DNA of 8,727 nt from Myroides sp. GTDB taxonomy: Bacteria > Bacteroidota > Bacteroidia > Flavobacteriales > Flavobacteriaceae. Positions 1-7,700 of the stretch are shown here, one piece after another; positions within the stretch are counted from its first letter, which is position 1, and every line of letters starts with the position of its first letter. Where the stretch lies: assembly GCA_018384465.1 (NCBI GenBank), contig JAHAYQ010000274.1, positions 1-8,727 on the forward strand, written 5' to 3'. A program made the translations under genes and the position numbers. Under the pieces are notes generated by a model. The model ran no database searches, was not told where the DNA came from, and was given only the letters and a program-made list of their open reading frames with translations.

Positions 1-39
1 TTAAAAAACAATAATTAGAATTTTTATTTAAAAAACAAC

Positions 40-69
40 CTGTTTTTAGAATATTTAATTATACATTTG
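40..69 (+). promoter_or_regulatory. Candidate Bacteroidota-type promoter for the met operon
   Basis: A perfect match to the Bacteroidota -7 consensus TAnnTTTG is present as TACATTTG at 62-69. Exactly 19 nt upstream is CTG at 40-42, one mismatch from the -33 TTG element, which is the usual spacing for the Bacteroidota primary sigma factor. Transcription would begin at about 74-78, placing the leader ORF start (87) roughly 10 nt into the message. The consensus is established knowledge; its use here is inferred from position and spacing. The -33 element is weak, so some other upstream element could contribute. Confidence 0.6.
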
Positions 70-86
70 TTGCAAATAATCATAAA

Positions 87-152
87 ATGAATCAACCAAA
101 AAATTATAATATGGAAGCTATGTATATGATGTCTTTTAACATCAGGAAATAG
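87..152 (+). CDS. Methionine-rich leader peptide (21 aa) of the met operon attenuator
   Basis: This short ORF starts with ATG at 87 after an A-rich stretch and stops at TAG 150-152. It encodes 21 residues: MNQPKNYN followed by MEAMYMMSFNIRK. Five of the 21 residues are Met, and four of them sit within seven codons (residues 9, 12, 14 and 15; ATG at 111, 120, 126 and 129). An internal start at 111 would give a 13-residue version that keeps the cluster. The ORF lies between a promoter and an intrinsic terminator, just ahead of methionine biosynthesis genes, and its stop codon abuts the 5' arm of a candidate antiterminator. The inferred role is a cis-acting sensor: ribosomes slow at the Met codons when charged Met-tRNA is scarce. 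The peptide itself probably has no separate function. No homologue search was possible, so translation is inferred from codon content and geometry. Confidence 0.75.
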   Translation: MNQPKNYNMEAMYMMSFNIRK

Positions 153-154
153 CT
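116..154 (+). promoter_or_regulatory. Candidate pause/protector hairpin (segments 1:2) of the attenuator
   Basis: The Met-codon part of the leader can fold on itself. AGCTAT 116-121 pairs with ATAGCT 149-154, and TGATGT 127-132 pairs with ACATCA 139-144, around a 6-nt loop (133-138). An asymmetric internal loop separates the two stems. This makes 12 Watson-Crick pairs in total. The distal arm contains the leader stop codon (150-152). A ribosome stalled at the Met codons or finishing at the stop would melt it. It overlaps the antiterminator arm by only three bases (152-154), so it can compete only partly with antitermination. Pairing is read directly from the sequence; function is inferred. 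Confidence 0.5.
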
Positions 155-193
155 ATACCTTAAATTTTAATTTTCAAATCCTTTAGGTGTAGT
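152..193 (+). promoter_or_regulatory. Candidate antiterminator hairpin (segments 2:3)
   Basis: Bases 152-167 (GCTATACCTTAAATTT) can pair with 176-193 (AAATCCTTTAGGTGTAGT) across an 8-nt loop (168-175). I count 13 Watson-Crick and 2 G-U pairs, one U-U mismatch (161/184) and a 2-nt bulge (180-181). The 3' side contains the whole 5' arm of the terminator (176-187), so the two structures exclude each other. The 5' side begins inside the leader stop codon. A ribosome that completes the leader peptide would therefore cover it, while a ribosome stalled on the Met codons would leave it free. The model is inferred from these pairings. Confidence 0.65.
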
Positions 194-215
194 AAGCCTA
201 AAGGATTTTTTTTTT
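176..215 (+). terminator. Intrinsic terminator of the leader (attenuator), directly upstream of metX
   Basis: AAATCCTTTAGG at 176-187 pairs perfectly with CCTAAAGGATTT at 197-208: 12 bp around a 9-nt loop (188-196). The T tract runs 206-215. The structural gene start codon follows at 221, so terminated transcripts contain only the leader, about 140 nt long. Being between a promoter and an operon of matching function, it is more likely a conditional attenuator than the terminator of an upstream gene. Confidence 0.9.
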
Positions 216-220
216 ACAAA

Positions 221-1162
221 ATGATACACATAAAAGAGATACCAAATAAATTCACACAACATTTTGCAGAGAATGCATGCGAAATCAGTTTTCAATTAAC
301 AGATGCTCTTAATAGCACCAAACCTGTTATTGTTATCCTTCATGCTTTAACGGGGAACAGTTCAGTTTGCGGTGATAACGGATGGTGGAAAGAAATAGTT
401 GGTAACAAAAAAACCATTGACACCAATAAATTTAATATCCTATCAATAGATACGTTAGGAAATGGTTATGCTACTCAAAGTCATACAAAGATTAATACTA
501 TTGAAAACATTCGTATTGGTGATATTGCTAAAATTAATTTGTGGTTATTAGAAGAGTTAAGACTAACAAACATACATGCTTTAATTGGCGGTAGTTTAGG
601 TGGGGTCGTAGCGTGGGAAATGTGGCAACTTAACCCTAATTACTTTGATAAATTATTTTCTATTGCAGCCTGCCCTTTGCAAGATCAATGGATAAAAGCT
701 ATAACATTTTTACAGCAAAACCTAATGCTAAACAACAAAACCGGATTTGAACAAGCGCGAATGTGGTCTATGTTATTTTATAGAAATGCATTGGGTATTC
801 ATAAAAAATTCAACAATAATAACAAGCAAATTCATGAGTGGTTACTACATCACGGTCAATCACTTAGTAGCAGATTTAACATAAAATCGTATATGATTAT
901 GAATCATTTACTAGGTGTAATAGGTAGCCAAATTAAAGAAGAGGATTTAATAAATGTGGTTAAAGAAAGTACAACTGAAATAATTTGCATTAGTATAAGT
1001 TCCGATTGGTTATTTCATCCTACACATCAAAAGAATTTGATAAAAAAATTAAAAAAAGAAAAAGCAAATATTATACACCACTCTTTAGTTTCTGAACATG
1101 GTCATGATGCTTTTTTAATAGAATTTAAAAAATTAGAAAAAATAATAACACCTTATTTATGA
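221..1162 (+). CDS. metX: MetX-like homoserine O-acyltransferase (probably acetyltransferase)
   Basis: This cytosolic alpha/beta-hydrolase-fold enzyme (313 aa) of the MetX family transfers an acyl group, probably from acetyl-CoA, to homoserine as the activating step of methionine synthesis. Family landmarks appear in order: the oxyanion-side motif HALTGN (41-46), GWW (54-56), the nucleophile elbow GGSLGG with Ser125 (123-128), the substrate-region motif SRFNIKSY (217-224), Asp262 in SSDWLF, and His295 in GHDAFL. This gives a complete Ser/Asp/His triad. It is shorter than well-studied MetX proteins (roughly 350-380 aa); the triad Ser-Asp interval is 137 residues, suggesting a trimmed lid. The canonical RFDxxSY and following aMD motifs are altered. 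The start at 221 lies 5 nt after the attenuator T tract and has no Shine-Dalgarno motif. The gene overlaps the next one by ATGA. Family assignment is strong; acetyl versus succinyl donor is inferred from family and neighbours. Confidence 0.87.
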   Translation: MIHIKEIPNKFTQHFAENACEISFQLTDALNSTKPVIVILHALTGNSSVCGDNGWWKEIVGNKKTIDTNKFNILSIDTLGNGYATQSHTKINTIENIRIGDIAKINLWLLEELRLTNIHALIGGSLGGVVAWEMWQLNPNYFDKLFSIAACPLQDQWIKAITFLQQNLMLNNKTGFEQARMWSMLFYRNALGIHKKFNNNNKQIHEWLLHHGQSLSSRFNIKSYMIMNHLLGVIGSQIKEEDLINVVKESTTEIICISISSDWLFHPTHQKNLIKKLKKEKANIIHHSLVSEHGHDAFLIEFKKLEKIITPYL

Positions 1163-3564
1163 GTAAAGTTTTAAAATTTGGCGGAAAATCATTAGCCAGT
1201 TTACATCAAAATAACGATTTAATAGAAATTATTAAAAGTCACCTCGAATCATCATCATTAATTATCGTTGTATCAGCCATTGGCAATACAACAGATTTAT
1301 TAATAAATATGCTGCTTAAAGCAAAAAACAATGAATCGTATGTAGAAGATTTAGCATTGCTTAAAAAGCTTAATTTTTCGACAGAAATTAACAACGAAAA
1401 TCATTTTCAACTCATAGAAAATATTTTACAAGGTGTATCACTCATTCAAGATTACAGCCTTAAAGTACAAGATTTGTTGTTAGCACAAGGAGAGTTAATC
1501 AGCTCAAACGTGATAACACATTTACTTTTAAAAAATGGAATAAATGCAACATTTCTTAATAGTTGCGAGGTAATAAAAACAGATAATTATTTCTCCGAAG
1601 CAAACGTAAACGAAGAGCTATCAGAAAAATTAATTGTACAGAAAATAGACGTATATAAGGATAAAGAAGTTGTTGTTTTAGGCGGATTTATTGGCAGTAC
1701 AATTGATAACCAAATTACTACTTTAGGCAGAAATGGTAGTAATTTAACCGCTGCCTTAGTTGCAAAATTTATTAATGCAGAAGAATTTTTAAACTTTACC
1801 CATGTGGATGGAATTTATACCGCAAATCCCGATTGGATAAGCTCTGCAAAACGCATTGATCAACTTAATTACAATGAGGCTAACGAATTAGCCACTTTTG
1901 GAGCAAATATCTTGCATGCTAAAACAATTATACCCTTAGTTGATAAAAAAATTCCTTTAAGAATTTTAAATACATTGAACCCAAACAGCAAAGGTACTTT
2001 AATTTCATCGGCACCTACTCCACCGGGTGTAAAATCATTGACTGTTCTACAAAATGTTGCTTTAATTAATTTTTATGGCAAAGGTTTATTAGGAAAAGTT
2101 GGAGTTGATGCACGTATTTTTTCCACCTTAGCAAGTAGTAACATTAGTGTAGGTGTTATTTCGCAAGGATCTTCTGAACGTGGTTTAGGATTTGTAGTTC
2201 AATTAACCGATGCGCTTTCTGCTAAAGAAGTATTAGAAAAAGAATTTAAACAAGATTTTTATACAAAAGACGTAGAAAGTATAAGTATCAATGAAAACAT
2301 CTCTGTGTTATCAATAATAGGTCAAGATTTAAAATCGTTTCATAAACCATACAGCGCGTTAATTAAAAACGGAATCACCCCTATTCTATTTAACAACTCT
2401 GTTTCGGGTAAAAATATAAGTTTGGTCATCGAAAAAGATCAAATAAAAAAGGCTTTACACGTTACACACGGTCAAATTTTCGGTGTTAATAAAACAGTAA
2501 ATATTGCCATTGTTGGTAAAGGTACGGTTGGAAGTGTGCTGATAGATCAAATAATTGACTCTCGAAAACAAATAGCCAATCGTAAAAACATTGACCTAAA
2601 TATTTTTGCAATAGCAAATTCAGAATCGGTTTATTTTGATCCGACCGGTTTTAAAGAAGATTGGAACAATTTATTTTTAAAGTCTAATCCAAATAACCTG
2701 TCGTCAATTATTGATTTTGCGAAAGAAAATCATCTAGAAAACTTAATCTTAGTTGACAACACGGCAGCGGCATCGCTCCCTAACAGATACGAAGAGTTTA
2801 TATCTAATGGGTTTGATATTGTTTCATCAAACAAAATTGCTAATACCCTATCGTTTAGCTCCTATCAAAAATTGCGTGACATCTTAAAGAAAAACCAAAA
2901 ACAATATTTATATGAAACCAATGTAGGTGCTGGCTTACCATTAATAGATAACATTAAACTTCTACATCTTTCGGGTGAAAATATTACCAAGATAAAAGGT
3001 GTTTTTTCGGGCACGCTTAGTTTTATTTTTAACAAATTTTCTGTAGAAGATAAAGGTTTTTCAGAAATTTTAAAAGATGCCATAGCGAATGGATTTACCG
3101 AACCTGATCCAAGAGACGACTTATCTGGCACTGATGTAGCTCGAAAATTACTGATTTTAGCCCGAGAACTCGATTTACAAAATGAATTAGAAGAAATTAC
3201 TATTCAAAATTTAATTCCAACTGAATTACAATCGCTTTCTACAGCTACTTTTTTAGAAAGTTTAGAACGTTTAAACAATCACTACAACAACATAAAAAAA
3301 GAGTTGCAACCTAATGAAGTATTGCGATATGTGGGCGAATTATCAGGCGACCTGCAAAAAAATAAAGGTTTATTAGAAACAAAGTTGATTAAGGTTGATA
3401 AAAATTCGCCTTTAGGACAGCTCACCGGCTCAGACAGTATTTTTGAAATATACACCGAATCGTATGAAGATCGTCCAATCATTATCCAAGGTGCTGGTGC
3501 TGGTGCCAAAGTAACTGCCAGAGGGGTATTTGGCGATATTTTAAGATTGGCAGAAAAAAAATAA
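1159..3564 (+). CDS. thrA: Bifunctional aspartokinase / homoserine dehydrogenase
   Basis: This 801-aa fusion catalyses the first and third steps of the aspartate family pathway: ATP-dependent phosphorylation of aspartate and NAD(P)H reduction of aspartate semialdehyde to homoserine. The kinase domain (about 1-290) shows KFGGK (6-10), VVSAIGNTTD (37-46), AQGE (109-112), TLGRNGSN (188-195) and HVDGIYTANP (215-224). Two ACT-like regulatory segments follow (about 298-375 and 380-440). The dehydrogenase domain shows the nucleotide-binding GKGTVG (453-458), NKIAN (558-562), ETNVGAGLP (586-594), GVFSGTLSF (614-622) and DPRDDLSGTDVARK (650-663). Asp659 and Lys663 of the last motif match the catalytic pair known in yeast homoserine dehydrogenase. 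Length matches ThrA/MetL fusions (about 810-820 aa). The ATG overlaps the metX stop (ATGA), indicating translational coupling. Kinase-motif oddities are Lys10 for the usual Thr in KFGGT and Asn195 for the usual Asp in GRxGSD. Being in a met operon, it may act like E. coli MetL; the effector cannot be read from sequence. Confidence 0.95.
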   Translation: MSKVLKFGGKSLASLHQNNDLIEIIKSHLESSSLIIVVSAIGNTTDLLINMLLKAKNNESYVEDLALLKKLNFSTEINNENHFQLIENILQGVSLIQDYSLKVQDLLLAQGELISSNVITHLLLKNGINATFLNSCEVIKTDNYFSEANVNEELSEKLIVQKIDVYKDKEVVVLGGFIGSTIDNQITTLGRNGSNLTAALVAKFINAEEFLNFTHVDGIYTANPDWISSAKRIDQLNYNEANELATFGANILHAKTIIPLVDKKIPLRILNTLNPNSKGTLISSAPTPPGVKSLTVLQNVALINFYGKGLLGKVGVDARIFSTLASSNISVGVISQGSSERGLGFVVQLTDALSAKEVLEKEFKQDFYTKDVESISINENISVLSIIGQDLKSFHKPYSALIKNGITPILFNNSVSGKNISLVIEKDQIKKALHVTHGQIFGVNKTVNIAIVGKGTVGSVLIDQIIDSRKQIANRKNIDLNIFAIANSESVYFDPTGFKEDWNNLFLKSNPNNLSSIIDFAKENHLENLILVDNTAAASLPNRYEEFISNGFDIVSSNKIANTLSFSSYQKLRDILKKNQKQYLYETNVGAGLPLIDNIKLLHLSGENITKIKGVFSGTLSFIFNKFSVEDKGFSEILKDAIANGFTEPDPRDDLSGTDVARKLLILARELDLQNELEEITIQNLIPTELQSLSTATFLESLERLNNHYNNIKKELQPNEVLRYVGELSGDLQKNKGLLETKLIKVDKNSPLGQLTGSDSIFEIYTESYEDRPIIIQGAGAGAKVTARGVFGDILRLAEKK

Positions 3565-3589
3565 ATCATTTCATTTTAAGCAAAATATC

Positions 3590-4747
3590 ATGAAGAAAGA
3601 AACATTAGCAATTAGAGAACAAATAGAACGCACAGCATATTTAGAACATAGTGCACCTTTATTTTTAACATCGAGTTTTATTTTTGAAGATGCCGAAGAT
3701 ATGCGCGCATCGTTTGCCGAAGAAAAAAAGCGCAACATTTATTCACGCTTTAGCAACCCCAATGTATCAGAGTTTGTTCATAAAATAGCTTTACTAGAAC
3801 ATGCAGAAGACGGAGTGGCTTTTGCTACAGGTATGGCAGCCGTTTACAGCACGTTAGTCACATTTTTAAATAGTGGCGATCACATTGTATCGGCTAGTAG
3901 TGTATTTGGATCAACCCATACCCTTTTTACTAAATATTTACCAAAATGGAATATTGAAACCACCTATTTTAATATAACGGAACCAACATCAATTGAATCA
4001 AAAATTAAAGAAAACACAAAAATCATTTTTGTAGAAACACCTACAAATCCCGGCGTTGAAATTATTGATTTAGAATTTTTAGGAGCATTGGCAAAAAAAC
4101 ACCACCTATTATTTATTGTGGATAATACCTTTGCTACACCAATTATTCAAACTCCAATTAATTTCGGTGCACATTTAGTAATTCACTCTGCTACAAAACT
4201 TATAGATGGCCAAGGCAGAGCTTTAGGTGGTGTTACAGTTGGGTACAAAGAGCTGATTAGAGAAGTTTATCTATTTTCACGAAACACAGGTCCTTCCTTA
4301 GCGCCTTTTAACGCTTGGTTATTTTCAAAAAGTTTAGAAACACTTTCTTTGCGCGTAGAAAAACATAGTGAAAATGCTTTAAAAACAGCTCAATTTTTAG
4401 AAAGTCATCCTACCGTGGCTCAGGTAAAATATCCTTTTCTACCATCGCATCCACAATATGAAATAGCTAAAAAACAAATGAAACTGGGCGGAAATATTAT
4501 TGCTTTTGAATTAAAAGGTGGCAAAGAAGCTGGTAGAAACTTTATAAATGCCATTAAACTTTTTTCCGTGTCGGCTAATTTAGGTGATACGCGAACCATT
4601 GTTACACATCCGGCGACATCCACTCATAGTAAATTAAATGCAACAGAATTAAAACAAGCCAATTTAACCGAAGGGCTTATACGTATATCGGTTGGATTAG
4701 AACACATAGATGATATTATTGCAGAACTAAATAGAGCTTTTTTATAA
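3590..4747 (+). CDS. metZ: MetZ-type O-acylhomoserine sulfhydrylase (PLP enzyme)
   Basis: This 385-aa fold-type I PLP enzyme of the Cys/Met metabolism family would replace the acyl group of O-acetyl- or O-succinylhomoserine with sulfide to make homocysteine directly. Visible motifs are YSRFSNPN (51-58), the ATGMAA cofactor-phosphate region (79-84), VETPTNPG (148-155), VDNTFATP with cofactor-ring Asp178 (177-184), SATK with Schiff-base Lys203 (200-203), and THPATSTHSKL (339-349). The DGQGRALGG stretch after Lys203 (206-214) is typical of MetZ sulfhydrylases; cystathionine gamma-synthases usually have a NGHSD-like sequence there. Length is normal for the family. It starts 25 nt after the upstream stop, with no terminator between and no Shine-Dalgarno motif, and its TAA shares one base with the next ATG (TAATG). 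MetZ proteins are commonly labelled O-succinylhomoserine-specific, but pairing with a MetX-family enzyme makes O-acetylhomoserine the likelier substrate here. Confidence 0.9.
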   Translation: MKKETLAIREQIERTAYLEHSAPLFLTSSFIFEDAEDMRASFAEEKKRNIYSRFSNPNVSEFVHKIALLEHAEDGVAFATGMAAVYSTLVTFLNSGDHIVSASSVFGSTHTLFTKYLPKWNIETTYFNITEPTSIESKIKENTKIIFVETPTNPGVEIIDLEFLGALAKKHHLLFIVDNTFATPIIQTPINFGAHLVIHSATKLIDGQGRALGGVTVGYKELIREVYLFSRNTGPSLAPFNAWLFSKSLETLSLRVEKHSENALKTAQFLESHPTVAQVKYPFLPSHPQYEIAKKQMKLGGNIIAFELKGGKEAGRNFINAIKLFSVSANLGDTRTIVTHPATSTHSKLNATELKQANLTEGLIRISVGLEHIDDIIAELNRAFL

Positions 4748-7700
4748 TGGAAACAATTTGTAAAACATCGTCAATTTTAGAAATCTTAAAACATAAAGTT
4801 TTGGTGTTAGATGGAGCAATGGGCACCATGTTACAAAAATTTAGTTTTACGGAAGATGATTTTCGGGGCGAACAATTTAAAAACCATCCCTATCCTTTAA
4901 AAGGTAATAACGATTTGTTGTCAATTACTCAGCCAGAAGCTGTTAAAGAAGTTCATCTTAAATATTTAGAAGCAGGTGCCGACATTATTGAAACAAACAC
5001 TTTCTCGTCCACCACTATCGCAATGGCAGACTACCATTTAGAAGATTTTGTATACCAATTAAATTTCGAATCGGCTAAAATTGCTCGAGAAGCTTGTGAC
5101 GAATTCAGTAAACTCACTCCAGAAAAGCCACGCTTTGTTGCTGGTGCTATAGGTCCTACAAACAAAACGGTATCTATGTCGCCTGATGTTAATAACCCAG
5201 GATATAGAGCCATAACCTTTAATGAACTACGCACCGCATACAAACAACAAATAGAAGCCCTGCTAGATGGAGGATGTGATATTTTACTTGTTGAAACCAT
5301 TTTTGACACCCTTAATGCTAAAGCTGCTTTATTTGCAATTGAAGAAGTAAAAGAGGAAAGAAATAGGGATATTCCTATCATGGTATCTGGAACAATAACC
5401 GATGCCTCTGGCAGAACTTTATCGGGGCAAACTGTTGAAGCGTTTTTAATATCTATTTCACACATTCCTTTATTAAGTATAGGATTTAATTGTGCTTTAG
5501 GTGCAGAACAACTTAAACCTTATTTAAAAGAATTGGCAAAACAAGGCAACGTTAACATTTCTGCGCACCCTAATGCTGGTTTGCCCAATGCGTTTGGTGA
5601 ATACGACCAATCTCCTCAAGAAATGGAAAAATATATTCAAGAATATCTTAACGAAGGATTGGTTCAAATTATTGGTGGCTGTTGTGGTACCACACCTCAA
5701 CACATACACCTTATTTATGAGGCGGTAGAAAAATACAACGCATCATTAAATGATCGCAACACACTGAAAAAAGAGCAATCGCCAACGCTAAAATTATCAG
5801 GTTTAGAACCATTAATTGTAACCAAAGACTCAAATTTTATCAATATTGGAGAACGAACCAACGTAACCGGTTCTCGAAAATTTTTAAGATTGATAAAAGA
5901 AAATAAATTTAGCGAAGCCTTAGAAATTGCAAGAGTTCAGGTAGAAAATGGTGCACAAATTATTGATATTAACATGGATGAAGGTATGCTTGATGGAAAA
6001 GAGGCTATGGTTACCTTTTTAAACTTAATAGCATCAGAACCTGATATTTACAGAGTTCCAATAATGATAGACAGCTCTAAATGGGAAATTATTGAAGCAG
6101 GCTTACAAATCATTCAAGGTAAAGGAATCGTAAATTCTATCAGTTTAAAAGAAGGCGAACAACAATTCATAAAGCAAGCAAAACTTATTAAACGTTACGG
6201 CGCTGCGGTTGTCATCATGGCTTTCGACGAAAATGGTCAGGCTGACACGCTTGATAGACGGATTGAAATTTGCGAACGATCTTACAGAATTTTAACCGAA
6301 AAGGTTCATTTTCCACCACAAGATATCATCTTCGATCCAAATATATTTCCTGTTGCAACCGGAATGGACGAGCATAAAAACAATGCAATCGATTTTTTTA
6401 GTGCCACCAAATGGATTATAGAAAATTTACCTTATGCAAATGTATCAGGCGGTGTAAGCAATGTTTCTTTTTCGTTTAGAGGAAATAATAAAGTAAGAGA
6501 AGCAATGCATTCTGCGTTTTTATATCATGCCATAAAAAATGGTATGAATATGGGAATCGTAAATCCAGAATTACTAGAAATATACGATGAAATTGATGCT
6601 GATTTATTAGGGTATGTAGAAGATGTTTTATTAAACAGAAGAGATGATGCTACAGAAAGACTTTTAGATTTTGCCGAAAATTTAAAAGACGATAAATCAA
6701 ATAAAGTTGAAAAAGTATTAGAATGGCGTTCGTATTCGTTACAAGAGCGCATTACGCATTCACTTGTAAAAGGGGTTGAAGAGTTTATCGTTAATGATGT
6801 AGAAGAGGCTAGAAAACTAGTAAATCGCCCCATTGAAGTTATTGAAAACCATCTAATGAACGGAATGAATGTGGTGGGTGATTTATTTGGATCTGGAAAA
6901 ATGTTTTTACCCCAAGTAGTGAAGTCTGCCCGAGTTATGAAAAAAGCGGTAGCATACCTATTACCGTATATTGAAGATGAAAAAAAGAAAAACGGCATAA
7001 CTCAAAACCTTTCTGCAGGTAAGGTACTAATGGCAACTGTTCGTGGAGATGTACACGATATCGGGAAAAATATTGTAGCGGTAGTTTTAGCTTGTAATAA
7101 TTTTGAAATAATTGACTTAGGTGTTATGGTGCCGCCAGAAAAAATTATCGAAACTGCTGTCAAAGAGCAAGTAGATATTATTGGTTTAAGTGGCTTAATT
7201 ACCCCTTCACTTGACGAAATGGTTTATTTAGCTAAAGAATTAAATAAAATTAAAAGCAATATTCCCATTATGATTGGTGGCGCAACTACTTCTCGAGCTC
7301 ATACTGCTGTGAAAATTGCTCCTGAATATCAAAATACTGTTATTCATGTTAACGATGCCTCACGAGCTGTTACGGTCATAAATAACCTATTACAAACCGA
7401 TAAAAACCAAGAATTTAAAGAAAAAATACGTCACGAATATGAAACTTTAAGAAGTGATTTTTTAGATAGGGCTCGAGATAAAAAGTATCTTTCTTTAACC
7501 GATGCTCGAAAAAATAAATTTAAAATAGATTGGGAAAAAGAACACATTAAGAAACCAAACTTTTTAGGCAAAAAAAAGATAGAAGTTGATTTAACCGAGT
7601 TGTTACCTTACATTGATTGGACACCTTTTTTTAGATCATGGCAATTATTTGGTAAATATCCAGCCATTTTAAATGACGAAACGGTAGGTGAACAAGCAAC

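Noticed and set aside
31..47. Small hairpin AAAAAC/GTTTTT as an upstream gene's terminator
   Set aside because: Only 6 bp, nearly all A-T, in very AT-rich DNA, and overlapping the -33 region; too weak to call.
70..215. SAM-I, SAM-II or other riboswitch ahead of metX
   Set aside because: A structured leader with a terminator before metX first suggests a SAM riboswitch, but no conserved core sequence of these classes could be found, and the Met-codon ORF explains the layout better.
2865..3131. Antisense ORF of 88 codons inside thrA
   Set aside because: It lies opposite well-conserved homoserine dehydrogenase motifs and has no recognisable protein features; a shadow of the real gene.
3490..3507. 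Short GGTGCT tandem repeat
   Set aside because: It encodes the conserved Gly-Ala-rich GAGAGAK segment at the homoserine dehydrogenase C terminus, so coding constraint explains it.
3565..3589. Possible separate promoter or terminator between thrA and metZ
   Set aside because: The 25-nt gap contains no hairpin with a T tract and no TAnnTTTG element.
5031..5465. Antisense ORF of 144 codons inside metH
   Set aside because: It is opposite the conserved homocysteine-binding domain and has a low-complexity Ser-rich composition typical of reverse-strand reading.
6525..6998. Antisense ORF of 157 codons inside metH
   Set aside because: It lies opposite the end of the pterin-binding domain and the cap domain; Ser/Phe-rich, with no plausible start context.
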